A stretch of 64,000 nucleotides of DNA. Origin: Kiloniellaceae bacterium. GTDB taxonomy: Bacteria > Pseudomonadota > Alphaproteobacteria > Kiloniellales > J153. Location of the stretch: NCBI GenBank assembly GCA_021776175.1, contig JAJFGJ010000003.1, forward strand, positions 208,233 to 272,232, read 5' to 3'. The position numbers were made by a program, and so were the translations under genes. This document shows positions 16,216 through 25,175 of the stretch, piece by piece. The notes below the pieces were generated by a model. The model was not told where the DNA came from and searched no databases. It saw only the letters and a list, made by a program, of their open reading frames with translations. The stretch's first letter is position 1. The number at the start of each line of letters is the position of its first letter.

Positions 16216-16863
16216 ATGTCGGGTTTGTTAAGGTCGGGGGCCAGAATCGGCCGGACGCTTGGGGGCACGTTTTTCTTCACTGTCATGATTTTGGCGGTTT
16301 TGAGCACCCCTGTACCGGCGGCGCAAACACCGGGCGACGCGGGTGCTTTTCTCGAGGAACTTAGCCACCGGGCCAAGACCCAGCTTAATGAGCCAGGCAT
16401 ATCCGAAGAGGAGAAAGAGCGGCGGTTCCGCGACCTGCTCCACCAGGGATTCGATATCGAGGCTATCGCGCGGTTCATTCTCGGCAGGTATTGGCGCGTC
16501 GCCAAGGAGCCCGAGCGCCAGGATTTTATTAAAGTGTTCGAAGATTCCTTGGTTTTCCGGTTTCTTCCCGTCTTTGGCGATTACTCGGAGGCCGCTCTGC
16601 GGTTCGGTAAAGTGCGGCCTTTTGGAAAGACGCCCGACCTGTTCAACGTCGAATCCGAGTTGTCGCGCCCCGAGGGGCCGCCGGTGCACCTAAATTGGCG
16701 TGTTCACAAGGGATCCAAAGGATACCGGATCCTGGATATTCTGGCCGAAGGGGTCAGTGTGGCGGTCACCCTGCGCTCGGAATATGGGTCTGTTCTAAAG
16801 CGGAATGGCGGAAATGTGTCTACTTTGAATAAGACCTTGCGCGACAAGTTCACCGGCTTATAG
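16216..16863 (+). CDS. mlaC: MlaC/Ttg2D-type periplasmic phospholipid-binding protein
   Basis: This 215-residue protein has a signal peptide with the hydrophobic stretch TFFFTVMILAVLSTPVPAA and cleavage near AAQ. The mature domain matches the MlaC/toluene-tolerance Ttg2 family: EEEKERRFRDLLHQGFDIEA, IARFILGRYWRVA and the F-x-V-FEDSLVFRF segment. Later come LNWRVHKGSKGYRILDILAEGVS and EYGSVLKRNGG. It would carry phospholipids across the periplasm. ATG at 16216 has GGGAG six bases upstream and is preferred over ATG at 16189. The matching MlaEFD genes lie 28 kb away. Confidence 0.85.
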   Translation: MSGLLRSGARIGRTLGGTFFFTVMILAVLSTPVPAAQTPGDAGAFLEELSHRAKTQLNEPGISEEEKERRFRDLLHQGFDIEAIARFILGRYWRVAKEPERQDFIKVFEDSLVFRFLPVFGDYSEAALRFGKVRPFGKTPDLFNVESELSRPEGPPVHLNWRVHKGSKGYRILDILAEGVSVAVTLRSEYGSVLKRNGGNVSTLNKTLRDKFTGL

Positions 16864-16925
16864 CCCTAACCCATGCTCAAGACCGGTGCCAAAACAGTTT
16901 GGCCCACTTGGTCCCGCGGCCAGAA

Positions 16926-17486
16926 TCACTGACTGCTGAAAGTCGAGGCGGGGTGTTGACCCTCGGGTGGCCGGTAAAAGATGTGGCGCCCAATCTTGGG
17001 TCCCTGGTTCAGCTTGTCGCGCCAGTGCGGGATCACTGAATCGGCGTGGTACCAAAGAGCCCCCTGGGTCGGGTCTTTCGAGTTTTCCCAAAAAACACTC
17101 CTGGCCAGGGCCTTGCTGCGTTTCCAGGCGCTCCAATCACGCGGCCGGTCGCTGCGTCCGTCGCACCACCAAGTGAACTGACAGCGATACCGCTTGATGC
17201 CGCCCTGGCGGACAACGCCGCATATTTTCTCGGGGAAAAGTGGATTCTGGGCGCGGTTCATGACCACGTGGCCGACCGCGATCTTGCCCTCGTCGGGCTC
17301 GCCCCTGGCCTCGAAGTAGATCGTCAGGGCCAAGCATTCGATTTCTTCCGTGACGTTAAACCCAGCACTTGCCGGCACCCATGGCGCCGGGCCGCCCAGC
17401 GTTGCGGCGACGACCGCCCCGGCCAAGGCCAAGCGGCCGATCCGGCCCGCTTGGCGCCATAACGGTAAATGAGCACACCTAACCAT
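16926..17486 (-). CDS. cell-wall hydrolase, SleB/hydrolase_2 family
   Basis: This 186-residue exported enzyme has a signal-like N-terminus (IGRLALAGAVVAATLGG). It is followed by one SleB-type lytic domain: CLALTIYFEARGEPDEGKIA carries the catalytic Glu, then GHVVMNRAQNPLFPEKICGV, CQFTWWCDG, and ALWYHADSVIPHWRDKL. It is expected to cleave peptidoglycan. ATG at 17486 has a GGGGAA element upstream; a TTG at 17528 would add 14 residues without a clear ribosome-binding site. It converges on mlaC. Confidence 0.87.
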   Translation of the reverse strand: MVRCAHLPLWRQAGRIGRLALAGAVVAATLGGPAPWVPASAGFNVTEEIECLALTIYFEARGEPDEGKIAVGHVVMNRAQNPLFPEKICGVVRQGGIKRYRCQFTWWCDGRSDRPRDWSAWKRSKALARSVFWENSKDPTQGALWYHADSVIPHWRDKLNQGPKIGRHIFYRPPEGQHPASTFSSQ

Positions 17487-17989
17487 CCGGACCGATTCCC
17501 CAATCGAAAATCCGCTCGGCCATCCCAAGGGCCGAAGAACCTATAATCAAGTCGCCTGGGCACTATGCTCCCGGGTCTTTGCCAGGGGCCTCCCATTGCG
17601 CGCCGAATCGAAATTTAACCGAACGCGTGGCGAGCCTACAAAGTTTACAAGTCTCTGTGAAGCCCCAGCTTTTATCGCTGGAGCGGGGGTGCCAAATTTC
17701 TCGTTTATAAATGAAATATAATATATGTGATAAAACAATACGATAGTCTAATTTATTAACGATTAGAAGTAATTATGTGCACCAAGCGAGTTAAGTTTAT
17801 TTCTGGTTTGGGTGGACTGCCGTTACAGCGCTCCCTGTTTGGTTAGACAGATATTAAGCGTCAAAGCCTATTGATGAAGCGCCCCTGCGTGTGGGTGAGC
17901 GTGCTGTCTTCACCTTGGGGAAAATGCCCTGTTGATCGGCTGTCGTTACCATCGTGGATGTGTTTGAACGGGCCTGAAATCTTCCGACC
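17487..17989. other. 503-base AT-rich divergent intergenic region
   Basis: No protein gene is supported. The centre (about 17690-17800) is much richer in A+T than its surroundings and includes ATAATATATG and TTTATTAACG stretches. A short CCAGC/GCTGG hairpin lies near 17662. The region must hold promoters for the hydrolase (left) and the histidine kinase (right). No operator stood out. Confidence 0.5.
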
Positions 17990-20170
17990 ATGAAATCGCT
18001 TCTTCGTGCCATCTTATCGCGCCCAATCGCCCTTCTAGCCGGCACGGTTCTTGGCGGGTCCCTCGCCTTTCTTTTTTATGTCGCGGTCGGCATAAGCGAT
18101 CTCAAAGACGATTTGCCGCTTGAATTGCTCGGCCGGCAGCACTCGCTTTATCAAATCCTCGAGGATTTGGTTACGTTGCACCGCATGGTTCAATCCGCGG
18201 CCAACGAACCGGAAACGGCGCGGTTGGGGCCCATTCGTGGGCAAGCCGCGTTGACCCGCTTTCATCTGGGCGAGATTATGCGGACATTGGACCATGGCGG
18301 CGGCGAAGCCGTGGCAAGTATCCATGCCCAAATAAACCCGATCCTCGACGATATCGAAATCTGGCTGGACAACGGGTTTTTGGGAATAGCGCCCAATTCC
18401 CCGACGGTCCTGAACGCGATGGCGTTACGTACCCTGGATGCCCCCGGCTCGATTGAATCGCTCCTGGTCAAGGCGCATGAGGAGGCGGTCGCGGCCTTGG
18501 GACGCAACGTGTCACTGTTGGATAAGTTCAGGACGGCGCTGATTCCCATTCTCGCTCAGGTCCTGCTCATAGGAGGCCTTTTCGTCTATTTCGCACTTCG
18601 GGCTCAACGCTTGGCGGAGGCCAACAAACTCGCCCAGGACCGCCTCAGGGACGCGATCGAATCCCTTCCCGTCGCCTTCAGCCTTTACGACAAGCACGCT
18701 AAGCTTGTCATGTTCAATCAAATGCATCGCGACATTTATCCCGGCCCAAAGGAGACGATGGCGGTCGGGGCTTCATTCTCCGAAATATTCAAAGCCGCCG
18801 CCGAGAGCGGCAACCTCGGCATCGGGCCGGAGGAAGCCGCGGAATGGCGCGCTGCGCGCGAGGCCGCGTTTCGCGATTCGGGCGGCACGTTCGAGGTGCC
18901 CTTCGCCGATGGCAGTGTGTTCGAGATGATAGAGCGGCCGACCGCCGAGGGCGGGACCGTCACGATCGGCACGGACGTCACGGAGATCCGCTCACGCGAG
19001 GCCGATTTGCTGCGCGTTGGCGGGGAGTTGCGGGAAAAGAATATTCAACTCGACGCGGCGCTCGACAATATGGTCGTGGGACTGGCCATGTTCGATGACG
19101 ATCATCGCCTGATCGTGTGCAATCGCAGTTATCTGGAAATCTATGGCTTGCCATCGGAACTGGGCCGGCAAGGCACCGAGCTTCGCCGCCTGCTGGAGGA
19201 AAGCGCGAAAATACAAGGTTATGACGAAGAGAAATCCAACGAGTTAATCGAAAAACGCTTGGCCATGGCAGCCAAGCGATCGGAGTCGGTGGATCGGGAA
19301 TTTCTTTCTGGGGGTCGGGTGGTCAAGCGCATTCATCGGCCGATGCCGGAGGGCGGTTCGATCGCCATCTACCAGGACATCACGGCGCGGGCCAAATCGG
19401 AGCGCGCCTTGCGCGCGGCCAAGGAAGAAGCGGAAATGGCGAGCCGCTCCAAATCGGAGTTCCTTGCAAATGTCAGCCACGAACTTCGCACACCCTTGAA
19501 CGCCATTATCGGATTTTCCGAAATCATCAAGACCGAACTGTTCGGTCCTATCGAGCCCGCGCAGTATGGGGAATACGCGGGCGATATTCACGATAGCGGG
19601 CGCCATCTTCTAAGTCTGATCAATGATATTCTCGACCTGTCGAAAGTCGAGGCCGGTAAGTTTGAAATGGTTGAGTCCGACATCGACATCGCGGAGGCGG
19701 TCGAGGCCACGATTCGCTTGGTTCGCGACCGCGCGAACCAAGGCCAGGTTAGGATAATTAACGGCCTTCCGCCCGATCTGCCGATCCTAGTCGCCGATTT
19801 GCGTGCGGTTAAACAGATCCTCCTCAACCTCTTGTCCAATGCCGTGAAGTTCACAAAGGCTGGCGGCACGGTCACGGTCGGGATGGGCATCGTAACCGGC
19901 GGGCCGCTTGAGATAACGGTAACGGATACCGGCATAGGCATGAGCCAACAAGATGTGGCGGTGGCCTTGACGCCCTTCGGCCAAATCGCTTCCGCCTTTA
20001 CCAGGTGCATCGAGGGAACCGGTTTGGGCCTTCCGCTGTCGGCGCGTTTGGTATCGGCCCATGGCGGCAGCCTGGACATAAAAAGCGAGCGCGGCGCTGG
20101 CACCTGCGTGATGGTGCGCTTCCCCGCGGCACGCGTGCAGCGCGGCCTCAAATCGGCGGCCTACCGGTAA
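17990..20170 (+). CDS. membrane sensor histidine kinase with two PAS-like domains
   Basis: This 726-residue protein has two membrane segments, residues of about 12-32 and 184-205. They enclose a periplasmic, mostly helical region of about 150 residues. Two PAS-type domains follow: AIESLPVAFSLYDKHAKLVM near 220 and ALDNMVVGLAMFDDDHRLIV near 355. The dimerisation/phosphoacceptor site is FLANVSHELRTPLNAIIGFS, with His near residue 496. The ATPase domain shows ILLNLLSNAVKFT, DTGIGMS and GTGLGLPLS. There is no receiver domain and no adjacent response regulator, so its partner is unknown. The signal is not evident. Confidence 0.93.
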   Translation: MKSLLRAILSRPIALLAGTVLGGSLAFLFYVAVGISDLKDDLPLELLGRQHSLYQILEDLVTLHRMVQSAANEPETARLGPIRGQAALTRFHLGEIMRTLDHGGGEAVASIHAQINPILDDIEIWLDNGFLGIAPNSPTVLNAMALRTLDAPGSIESLLVKAHEEAVAALGRNVSLLDKFRTALIPILAQVLLIGGLFVYFALRAQRLAEANKLAQDRLRDAIESLPVAFSLYDKHAKLVMFNQMHRDIYPGPKETMAVGASFSEIFKAAAESGNLGIGPEEAAEWRAAREAAFRDSGGTFEVPFADGSVFEMIERPTAEGGTVTIGTDVTEIRSREADLLRVGGELREKNIQLDAALDNMVVGLAMFDDDHRLIVCNRSYLEIYGLPSELGRQGTELRRLLEESAKIQGYDEEKSNELIEKRLAMAAKRSESVDREFLSGGRVVKRIHRPMPEGGSIAIYQDITARAKSERALRAAKEEAEMASRSKSEFLANVSHELRTPLNAIIGFSEIIKTELFGPIEPAQYGEYAGDIHDSGRHLLSLINDILDLSKVEAGKFEMVESDIDIAEAVEATIRLVRDRANQGQVRIINGLPPDLPILVADLRAVKQILLNLLSNAVKFTKAGGTVTVGMGIVTGGPLEITVTDTGIGMSQQDVAVALTPFGQIASAFTRCIEGTGLGLPLSARLVSAHGGSLDIKSERGAGTCVMVRFPAARVQRGLKSAAYR

Positions 20171-20300
20171 GCGCATTAGCGGCCATGATTCTGGCGGGGG
20201 GCGTTCCTGGCCGTATTGGCGCGCGGAGACAAACTTGCATAACCTTTTATCGCGTGTTGTAGGTTTCCTGGGAGGGGACTGAGAGTCAGGGGCCGCAAGC

Positions 20301-21737
20301 ATGACGATAACACTCGACACGCGCGCCGATATCACGCTGGACACTTGCTACCGGGCCGCCTGGCAGGGTGAGGACGTGCGCTTTTCCGCCGCTGCATTGT
20401 CGCGCATGGCGGCTTGCCGCGAGATGTTCCTGGCGCTGCTGGAAGATCCGGACATAGTCATTTACGGGGTTACCTCGGGGTACGGGCATAGGGCGCACTT
20501 GCGGTTTACTCCCGCCGAGCGGCGGGAGCATGCCCGGCGGCCTGCTCTCGCTCCGGCCACGAGCTTCGGGGAGCCCGTGCCGCGGCGCGTCGCCAGGGCC
20601 ATGGTGCTGGCTCGCCTGACCAACTTCGTCGAGGGCCACGCCGCGATCACGCCAAGCCTGGCCGAAGCGGTGGCGGCGATGCTGGCGGATCCCGGCTTAC
20701 CGCCGGTGCCGGGCCTTGGCAACGGATGTCCTGGGGAAATACAGGCCCTGACGAGCCTTTTCGCGCCGCTGATGCAGTCGCGGGATTTGGCCGAGAAAGA
20801 TGCCCTGTCGCTCATCAACGGGAGCCCCTGCGCCGTGGCCTTGAACGCCGATGCCGCTCTGGCGGCGCGGGCCCGCCTGGAGCTCGCGATCGAGGTCTTC
20901 GCTCTTTCCATAGAGGCTTTTATGGCGCCCCTGGAAGCCTACGATCCTGCGCTCGATCTTTTATGGGAGGACCCGCATGAGGCCGCGGTGCTGAGGGGTC
21001 TACGCACCTGGCTCGACGGTGCCACGGACCGGCGCCGGCCATATCAGGCGCCGGTTTCCTGGCGTATTGTGCCGCGCGTGCTGGGCCAGGCGCGGCGGGC
21101 GCAAGCCCAGGCCGAGGAGGCCGCCGCCATTGGCCTGCGGGCGGTCTCCGACAATCCGGTGTTCATCCCGCCGGACAGCACGAATCCGCGCGGGCGGATT
21201 CTATCGAACGGTGGATATCACAATGCCAAGGCCTATCCGGCCCTGGACGGTCTGGCGGCATCCTGGGCGGACCTGGCGCTTCTTTGCGATCGCCAAAGCA
21301 CGAAAATGATGGACGGTAAGGTTTCGCTGCTGCCGGACAAGCTGGCGGCGGGCGATGGCTATATGGGGTGCCTGGGATTCACGGCGGCGGCCTTCGCCGA
21401 GCAAGCCCGGCGCGCGGCGCCCAGGACATTCCTGCCTGGCAGCGAAGGCGGCGGTTTCGCGCAGAACGATGTCGCCGTGCCGACGTTTCTTTCGTGGCGT
21501 GGAGAAGCGGAGGCGGGGAGGTGCCTCGATGGTGGTCTCGCTATCCTCGCGGCCGTATCCAGCCAAGCCTTGCACGTCACACAGCGGGCCGCGCCGCCGC
21601 GCCTGGAGCCCCTGGTCCGGATAATTCGCGATATAGTTCCGCCGGTGCGCGATATACGCCCCCTGGCCGGCGAGATAGAGGCGCTCCAGCGCCTCTTCAC
21701 CGCCAAGGTTTTTGCCGGGGCCGCGAACGGCAATTAG
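20301..21737 (+). CDS. aromatic amino-acid lyase family protein lacking the MIO triad
   Basis: This 478-residue protein aligns end to end with histidine ammonia-lyase. YGVTSGYG holds Tyr55, matching HAL Tyr53; LINGSP holds Asn173, matching Asn195; RAVSDNPVF and ILSNGGYHN are conserved. The cofactor triad Ala-Ser-Gly is replaced by Cys143-Pro144-Gly145, so the MIO group cannot form in the usual way. HAL Tyr280 is Val252, while Arg283 is kept as Arg255. HAL Glu414 in QEDHV becomes Asn389 in QNDVA. A normal ammonia-lyase reaction is therefore unlikely. Ergothionase is a MIO-free lyase of this superfamily and is one hypothesis. A TAXI binding protein follows after 54 bases. Confidence 0.85.
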   Translation: MTITLDTRADITLDTCYRAAWQGEDVRFSAAALSRMAACREMFLALLEDPDIVIYGVTSGYGHRAHLRFTPAERREHARRPALAPATSFGEPVPRRVARAMVLARLTNFVEGHAAITPSLAEAVAAMLADPGLPPVPGLGNGCPGEIQALTSLFAPLMQSRDLAEKDALSLINGSPCAVALNADAALAARARLELAIEVFALSIEAFMAPLEAYDPALDLLWEDPHEAAVLRGLRTWLDGATDRRRPYQAPVSWRIVPRVLGQARRAQAQAEEAAAIGLRAVSDNPVFIPPDSTNPRGRILSNGGYHNAKAYPALDGLAASWADLALLCDRQSTKMMDGKVSLLPDKLAAGDGYMGCLGFTAAAFAEQARRAAPRTFLPGSEGGGFAQNDVAVPTFLSWRGEAEAGRCLDGGLAILAAVSSQALHVTQRAAPPRLEPLVRIIRDIVPPVRDIRPLAGEIEALQRLFTAKVFAGAANGN

Positions 21738-21791
21738 AATTGGTCTTTGGTATAAGCTGCCGTATACGAACAACCGGAAAGGGCAATTGCA

Positions 21792-22901
21792 ATGATTGCT
21801 AAGAAGGTTTTGGCCGCGGCTGCTGGCGTGGCCGTCGTAATTGGCCTTGCCGGCGCGCAAGACGTGCAATTCTTTCGTATCGGCACCGGTGGAACTGGGG
21901 GCACTTATTTTTCCATCGGCAGCCTCATTGCCAACGCCATCAGTAATCCGCCTGGGTCGCGCGCCTGCGCTAAGGGCGGCAGCTGCGGCGTTCCCGGCCT
22001 GGTGGCGGTCGTGCAGTCCTCGATCGGCTCCGTCGCCAATGTCGATGCGATCGGTTCGGGTTCGCTCGAGTCGGGTATCGCACAGTCGGACGTTGCCTAT
22101 TGGGCGATGACCGGCACCGGGGTCTACACGGGCAAAGGCAAGATGGACGGTTTACGCGCGATCGCCAACTTGTATCCCGAGAGTGTCCATTTAGTTGCCC
22201 GCAAAGGTGCGGGAATCGGTTCGGTCCGCGACCTGAAGGGCAAGCGGGTCTCCTTGGACGAGCCCGGTTCCGGGACCTTGATCGACGCGCGTGTCATTCT
22301 CCAAGCCTACGGCTTGAGCGAAGAAGACTTCGAGGCCGAATATATCAAGCCGACACCCGCGATAGAGCTCATGAAAAATAATCGGCTCGATGCCTTCTTT
22401 TTCGTGGCGGGTTATCCCGCCGGCGCCGTGTCGGAGATCGTGTCGGCCCTTGGCGCCGAAATCGTGCCGATCGACGGGCCGGAGGCGGCGGCGATCCTGG
22501 CCGGGCACCGGTTTTTCGCGAAACACTCGATTCCGGCGGGAACCTACGAAGGCATAGGCGAGATCGAGACCATCGGTGTCGGCGCGCAGTGGGTCGTCGG
22601 TGTGGGTGTCGACGATGCCCTGGTTTACGCGATAACAAAGTCCCTGTGGAATGCCAACTCACGCAAATTGTTCGATAGCGGGCATATGCAGGGCAAGGCG
22701 ATCACTCTTGAGACCGCGCTCGACGGGGTGGAGATACCGCTGCATCGCGGCGCGGAGCGATATTACAAGGAATCCGGACTCCTGAAGTGGCGGGGCCCCG
22801 GTCGCCGAATTTTGGGGAATTGTGTGAGCAATAGGCGCGAAATTGATATAGATCAATCTCTCTTGACGAATTTGGACGTACCTTCGCCGCTGATCGGTTG
22901 A
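21792..22901 (+). CDS. TAXI-type TRAP transporter solute-binding protein (orphan)
   Basis: This 369-residue secreted protein has a signal peptide (VLAAAAGVAVVIGLAGA) and the TAXI signature FFRIGTGGTGGTYFSIGSL. It is followed by GSVANVDAIGSGSLESGIAQ, AIANLYPESVHLVARKGAGI and KGKRVSLDEPGSGT. It would bind a small organic acid or amino-acid-like ligand in the periplasm. No TRAP membrane subunit is in the window. After the usual family end near HRGAERYYKESG there are about 35 extra residues that look unlike the family. It probably shares a transcript with the lyase gene, which hints at a shared substrate. A promoter-like FNR box lies in its last codons. Confidence 0.88.
   Translation: MIAKKVLAAAAGVAVVIGLAGAQDVQFFRIGTGGTGGTYFSIGSLIANAISNPPGSRACAKGGSCGVPGLVAVVQSSIGSVANVDAIGSGSLESGIAQSDVAYWAMTGTGVYTGKGKMDGLRAIANLYPESVHLVARKGAGIGSVRDLKGKRVSLDEPGSGTLIDARVILQAYGLSEEDFEAEYIKPTPAIELMKNNRLDAFFFVAGYPAGAVSEIVSALGAEIVPIDGPEAAAILAGHRFFAKHSIPAGTYEGIGEIETIGVGAQWVVGVGVDDALVYAITKSLWNANSRKLFDSGHMQGKAITLETALDGVEIPLHRGAERYYKESGLLKWRGPGRRILGNCVSNRREIDIDQSLLTNLDVPSPLIG
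22843..22884 (+). promoter_or_regulatory. FNR/FixK-type box with a correctly spaced -10 element
   Basis: TTGAT-ATAG-ATCAA (22843-22856) is a perfect match to the TTGAT-N4-ATCAA FNR/FixK consensus. A start site 41.5 bases from its centre would fall at about 22891. The hexamer TACCTT at 22879-22884 sits where the -10 should be. The box lies inside the 3' end of the TAXI gene and points into the intergenic region. Confidence 0.5.
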
Positions 22902-23106
22902 TGCGGAACTTGGATTGAATTGCGCGCCAAGAAGGTGCGGGACGACGGTTCGATCCAGCGGTATTGTTCCGCGCAACTGGGTTGACGCGAGTGGATTGCG
23001 CGCGTCGGCCCAACCGGTGATGCGGTCGGTGCCGATCAGCCGATTGCGACGACTCTTTCCCCTAATACCACTTGCCGCCCCCTATATAGGGTGCGGCTTC
23101 TTTTTT
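22891..23106 (+). ncRNA. candidate structured small RNA, about 215 bases
   Basis: Read by eye, 22892-22902 pairs with 23035-23045 over 11 positions including two G-U pairs. It continues, after a one-base bulge, with CGG/CCG (22904-22906 with 23032-23034). Inside are hairpins at 22923-22939 (six pairs), 22958-22972 (four pairs) and 22979-23011 (11 pairs, two of them G-U). A C-rich unpaired stretch, CTCTTTCCCC near 23052, precedes a strong terminator. The FNR-box promoter supplies a start. No protein frame here is convincing. The RNA is not a family I recognise. The fold and transcription are predictions only. Confidence 0.45.
23074..23106 (+). terminator. intrinsic terminator after the TAXI gene / RNA candidate
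   Basis: GCCGC (23074-23078) pairs with GCGGC (23093-23097). The inner CCCTATATAGGG self-pairs and there is one C/T mismatch between the two stems. TTCTTTTTT follows. It is the strongest terminator in this part of the window and lies 170 bases past the TAXI stop. Confidence 0.82.
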
Positions 23107-23221
23107 GTGCGGCGGCTGTCGTGTCGGCGGGCCGGAACGCGATATATTTTGACGGCCGGTGGTGGCGACGGTTACGATTTTGGCTGGAATCAAGGCCATA
23201 CCATCCCGCTGACGGACGTTT

Positions 23222-24445
23222 ATGAGTAATTTGGCATCGCTATCCGGGGCCGAGGCACGGCGTATAGCCCTGGTGGCGCAGGGATTCGGCGTCCGGCGCA
23301 CCCGCCGGCCATCCGGGTGGGCGCGCATCGAGCGGGCGGTCGAAACCATGGGCTTGTTGCAGATCGATTCCGTCAACGCCCTGATACGCTCGCATTACCT
23401 ACCGGCCTATTCGCGCCTTGGCCCCTACGACCGCGATGTCCTCGACCGGCGTGCCTTCGGGCTCAAGCGTAAGGCGCTGTTCGAGTACTGGGCCCACGAG
23501 GCCTCGCTCCTGCCCATGGCCCTGCACCCCTTGTTCCGTTGGCGCATGGCCCGTGCCCAGCGCCATGACGGCATATATAGCGGCCTGGCCAACTTCGCGC
23601 GCGAGAAACACGGCTATGTGCGCGAGGTCCTTGAGGAGGTGCGCGCCGACGGCGCCATGACGGCGCGCGAGCTTTCGCGCCCCGGCGCGCGCAAGGGGCC
23701 GTGGTGGGGCTGGACCGACGGCAAGACGGCGCTGGAATACCTGTTCTGGACCGGCGAGGTGACAACCGCAACCCGGCAAGGAGGGTTCGAGCGCGTCTAC
23801 GACCTGACCGAGCGGGTCATTCCCCCGGCGGTCCTGAACGCCCCGACGCCGGCCGAGGCCGATGCGGTGCGCGGGCTCGTTGGCATCGCCGCGCGGGCCC
23901 TGGGGGTCGCGACCGAGACCGACCTGCGCGACTATTTCCGGCTGCCCGTCGCCGCCGCCCGCCTTGCTCTAAGCGAATTGGTGGAGGATGGCGACTTGAT
24001 TCCGGCGGCGGTGAAAGGCTGGCATCAAAGGGCATATCTCGATCCCCATGCGCCCTGCCCCGGCCAGGTCGCGGGAACCGCGTTGCTATCGCCCTTCGAT
24101 CCCCTGGTCTGGGCCCGGGCGCGGGCCGAGCGCCTGTTCGATTTCGAGTACCGGATCGAGATCTATACCCCGGCCGCCAAGCGGCGATACGGCTACTACG
24201 TGCTGCCCTTTCTGCATCGCGGACGCCTGGTCGCGCGGGTCGACCTCAAGGCCGATCGGGCCGCGGGACTGCTGCGGGTTCCCGCCGTGCATCTCGAGCC
24301 GCGCCGCGATCCTAGCGCGACCGCCGAGGCCCTGGCCGGGGAACTGGTCATGCTCGCCGAATGGCTTGGCCTGGCCGGCGTCGCGCTTGGCCGGCGCGGC
24401 AATTTGGCGAACCCTTTGAAGGCAGCGCTCGCGCGCGTTTCCTAA
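23222..24445 (+). CDS. YcaQ-type winged-helix DNA glycosylase (crosslink repair)
   Basis: This 407-residue protein belongs to the HTH_42/YcaQ-AlkX family of glycosylases that unhook interstrand crosslinks and alkylated bases. The catalytic-type QxD motif is in [21 protein letters not shown]. Other landmarks are [16 protein letters not shown], the helix-rich centre [18 protein letters not shown] and the C-terminal [32 protein letters not shown] and RVDLKADR also fit the family. ATG at 23222 is the first good start. No partner gene is needed; upp follows after 83 bases. Confidence 0.92.
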   Translation: MSNLASLSGAEARRIALVAQGFGVRRTRRPSGWARIERAVETMGLLQIDSVNALIRSHYLPAYSRLGPYDRDVLDRRAFGLKRKALFEYWAHEASLLPMALHPLFRWRMARAQRHDGIYSGLANFAREKHGYVREVLEEVRADGAMTARELSRPGARKGPWWGWTDGKTALEYLFWTGEVTTATRQGGFERVYDLTERVIPPAVLNAPTPAEADAVRGLVGIAARALGVATETDLRDYFRLPVAAARLALSELVEDGDLIPAAVKGWHQRAYLDPHAPCPGQVAGTALLSPFDPLVWARARAERLFDFEYRIEIYTPAAKRRYGYYVLPFLHRGRLVARVDLKADRAAGLLRVPAVHLEPRRDPSATAEALAGELVMLAEWLGLAGVALGRRGNLANPLKAALARVS

Positions 24446-24528
24446 TCCGATTTGCCGGTCATTGCCCTTTCAGCGGTACGAACTTTGCCGTAAGAGTGCA
24501 CTTCGTCAGAAAAAGGGGGGCAAGACAC

Positions 24529-25170
24529 ATGGCCGACGCGCCGGGTAACGTCACGGTCATCGATCATCCGCTGATCCAGCACAAGCTGGGTCTGATGCGG
24601 CGTAAAGAGACCAGCACAGTCAATTTCCGGCGGTTATTGCGCGAGATCGCGCTGCTGATCGGTTATGAGGTGACTCGCGATCTGCCGCTTACCAAGGTCG
24701 AGATCGAGACCCCGATCACCCATATGATGGCGCCGCGCATCGACGGCAAAAAGCTGGTCTTTATCTCGATCCTGCGTGCCGGGAATGGGCTTCTGGAAGG
24801 CTTGCTGGACTTGGTGCCCTCGGCGCGGGTTGGGCACATTGGCCTGTACCGCGATCCCAAGACGCTGGAACCGGTGGAGTACTACTTCAAAGTGCCTCAG
24901 GATTTCGCCGAGCGGCAAGTGATCGTCGTCGATCCCATGCTCGCGACCGGTAATTCGGCCGCCGCCGCGATCTCTCGCATCAAGGAAAGGGGGGCGCGGA
25001 ATATAAAGTTCGTCTGCCTTCTGGCGGCGCCGGAGGGCCTTAAGGCCATGCATGAAAAGCACCCCGAGCTACCGGTCTATACGGCGGCGGTTGACGATTT
25101 CCTGAACGATCATGGCTACATCGTGCCCGGACTTGGCGACGCGGGCGACCGCATTTACGGCACCAAGTAG
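24529..25170 (+). CDS. upp: uracil phosphoribosyltransferase
   Basis: This 213-residue cytoplasmic enzyme converts uracil and PRPP to UMP. It begins [20 protein letters not shown]. It carries [20 protein letters not shown], the [11 protein letters not shown] segment and the PRPP loop [18 protein letters not shown]. The uracil-binding end [17 protein letters not shown] is complete. ATG at 24529 gives the family length. It faces the cytosine deaminase gene with five bases between the stops. Deaminase produces uracil that Upp consumes, so the pair works in pyrimidine salvage. Confidence 0.97.
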   Translation: MADAPGNVTVIDHPLIQHKLGLMRRKETSTVNFRRLLREIALLIGYEVTRDLPLTKVEIETPITHMMAPRIDGKKLVFISILRAGNGLLEGLLDLVPSARVGHIGLYRDPKTLEPVEYYFKVPQDFAERQVIVVDPMLATGNSAAAAISRIKERGARNIKFVCLLAAPEGLKAMHEKHPELPVYTAAVDDFLNDHGYIVPGLGDAGDRIYGTK

Positions 25171-25175
25171 AGGAC

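Noticed and set aside
16888..16903. GCCAAA-ACAG-TTTGGC hairpin between mlaC and the hydrolase gene
   Set aside because: It has only six base pairs and no U tract, so it is too weak to call a terminator.
22702..23013. Minus-strand 103-codon ORF over the RNA candidate
   Set aside because: It runs through the TAXI gene end and the paired RNA region, with no conserved pattern or ribosome-binding site.
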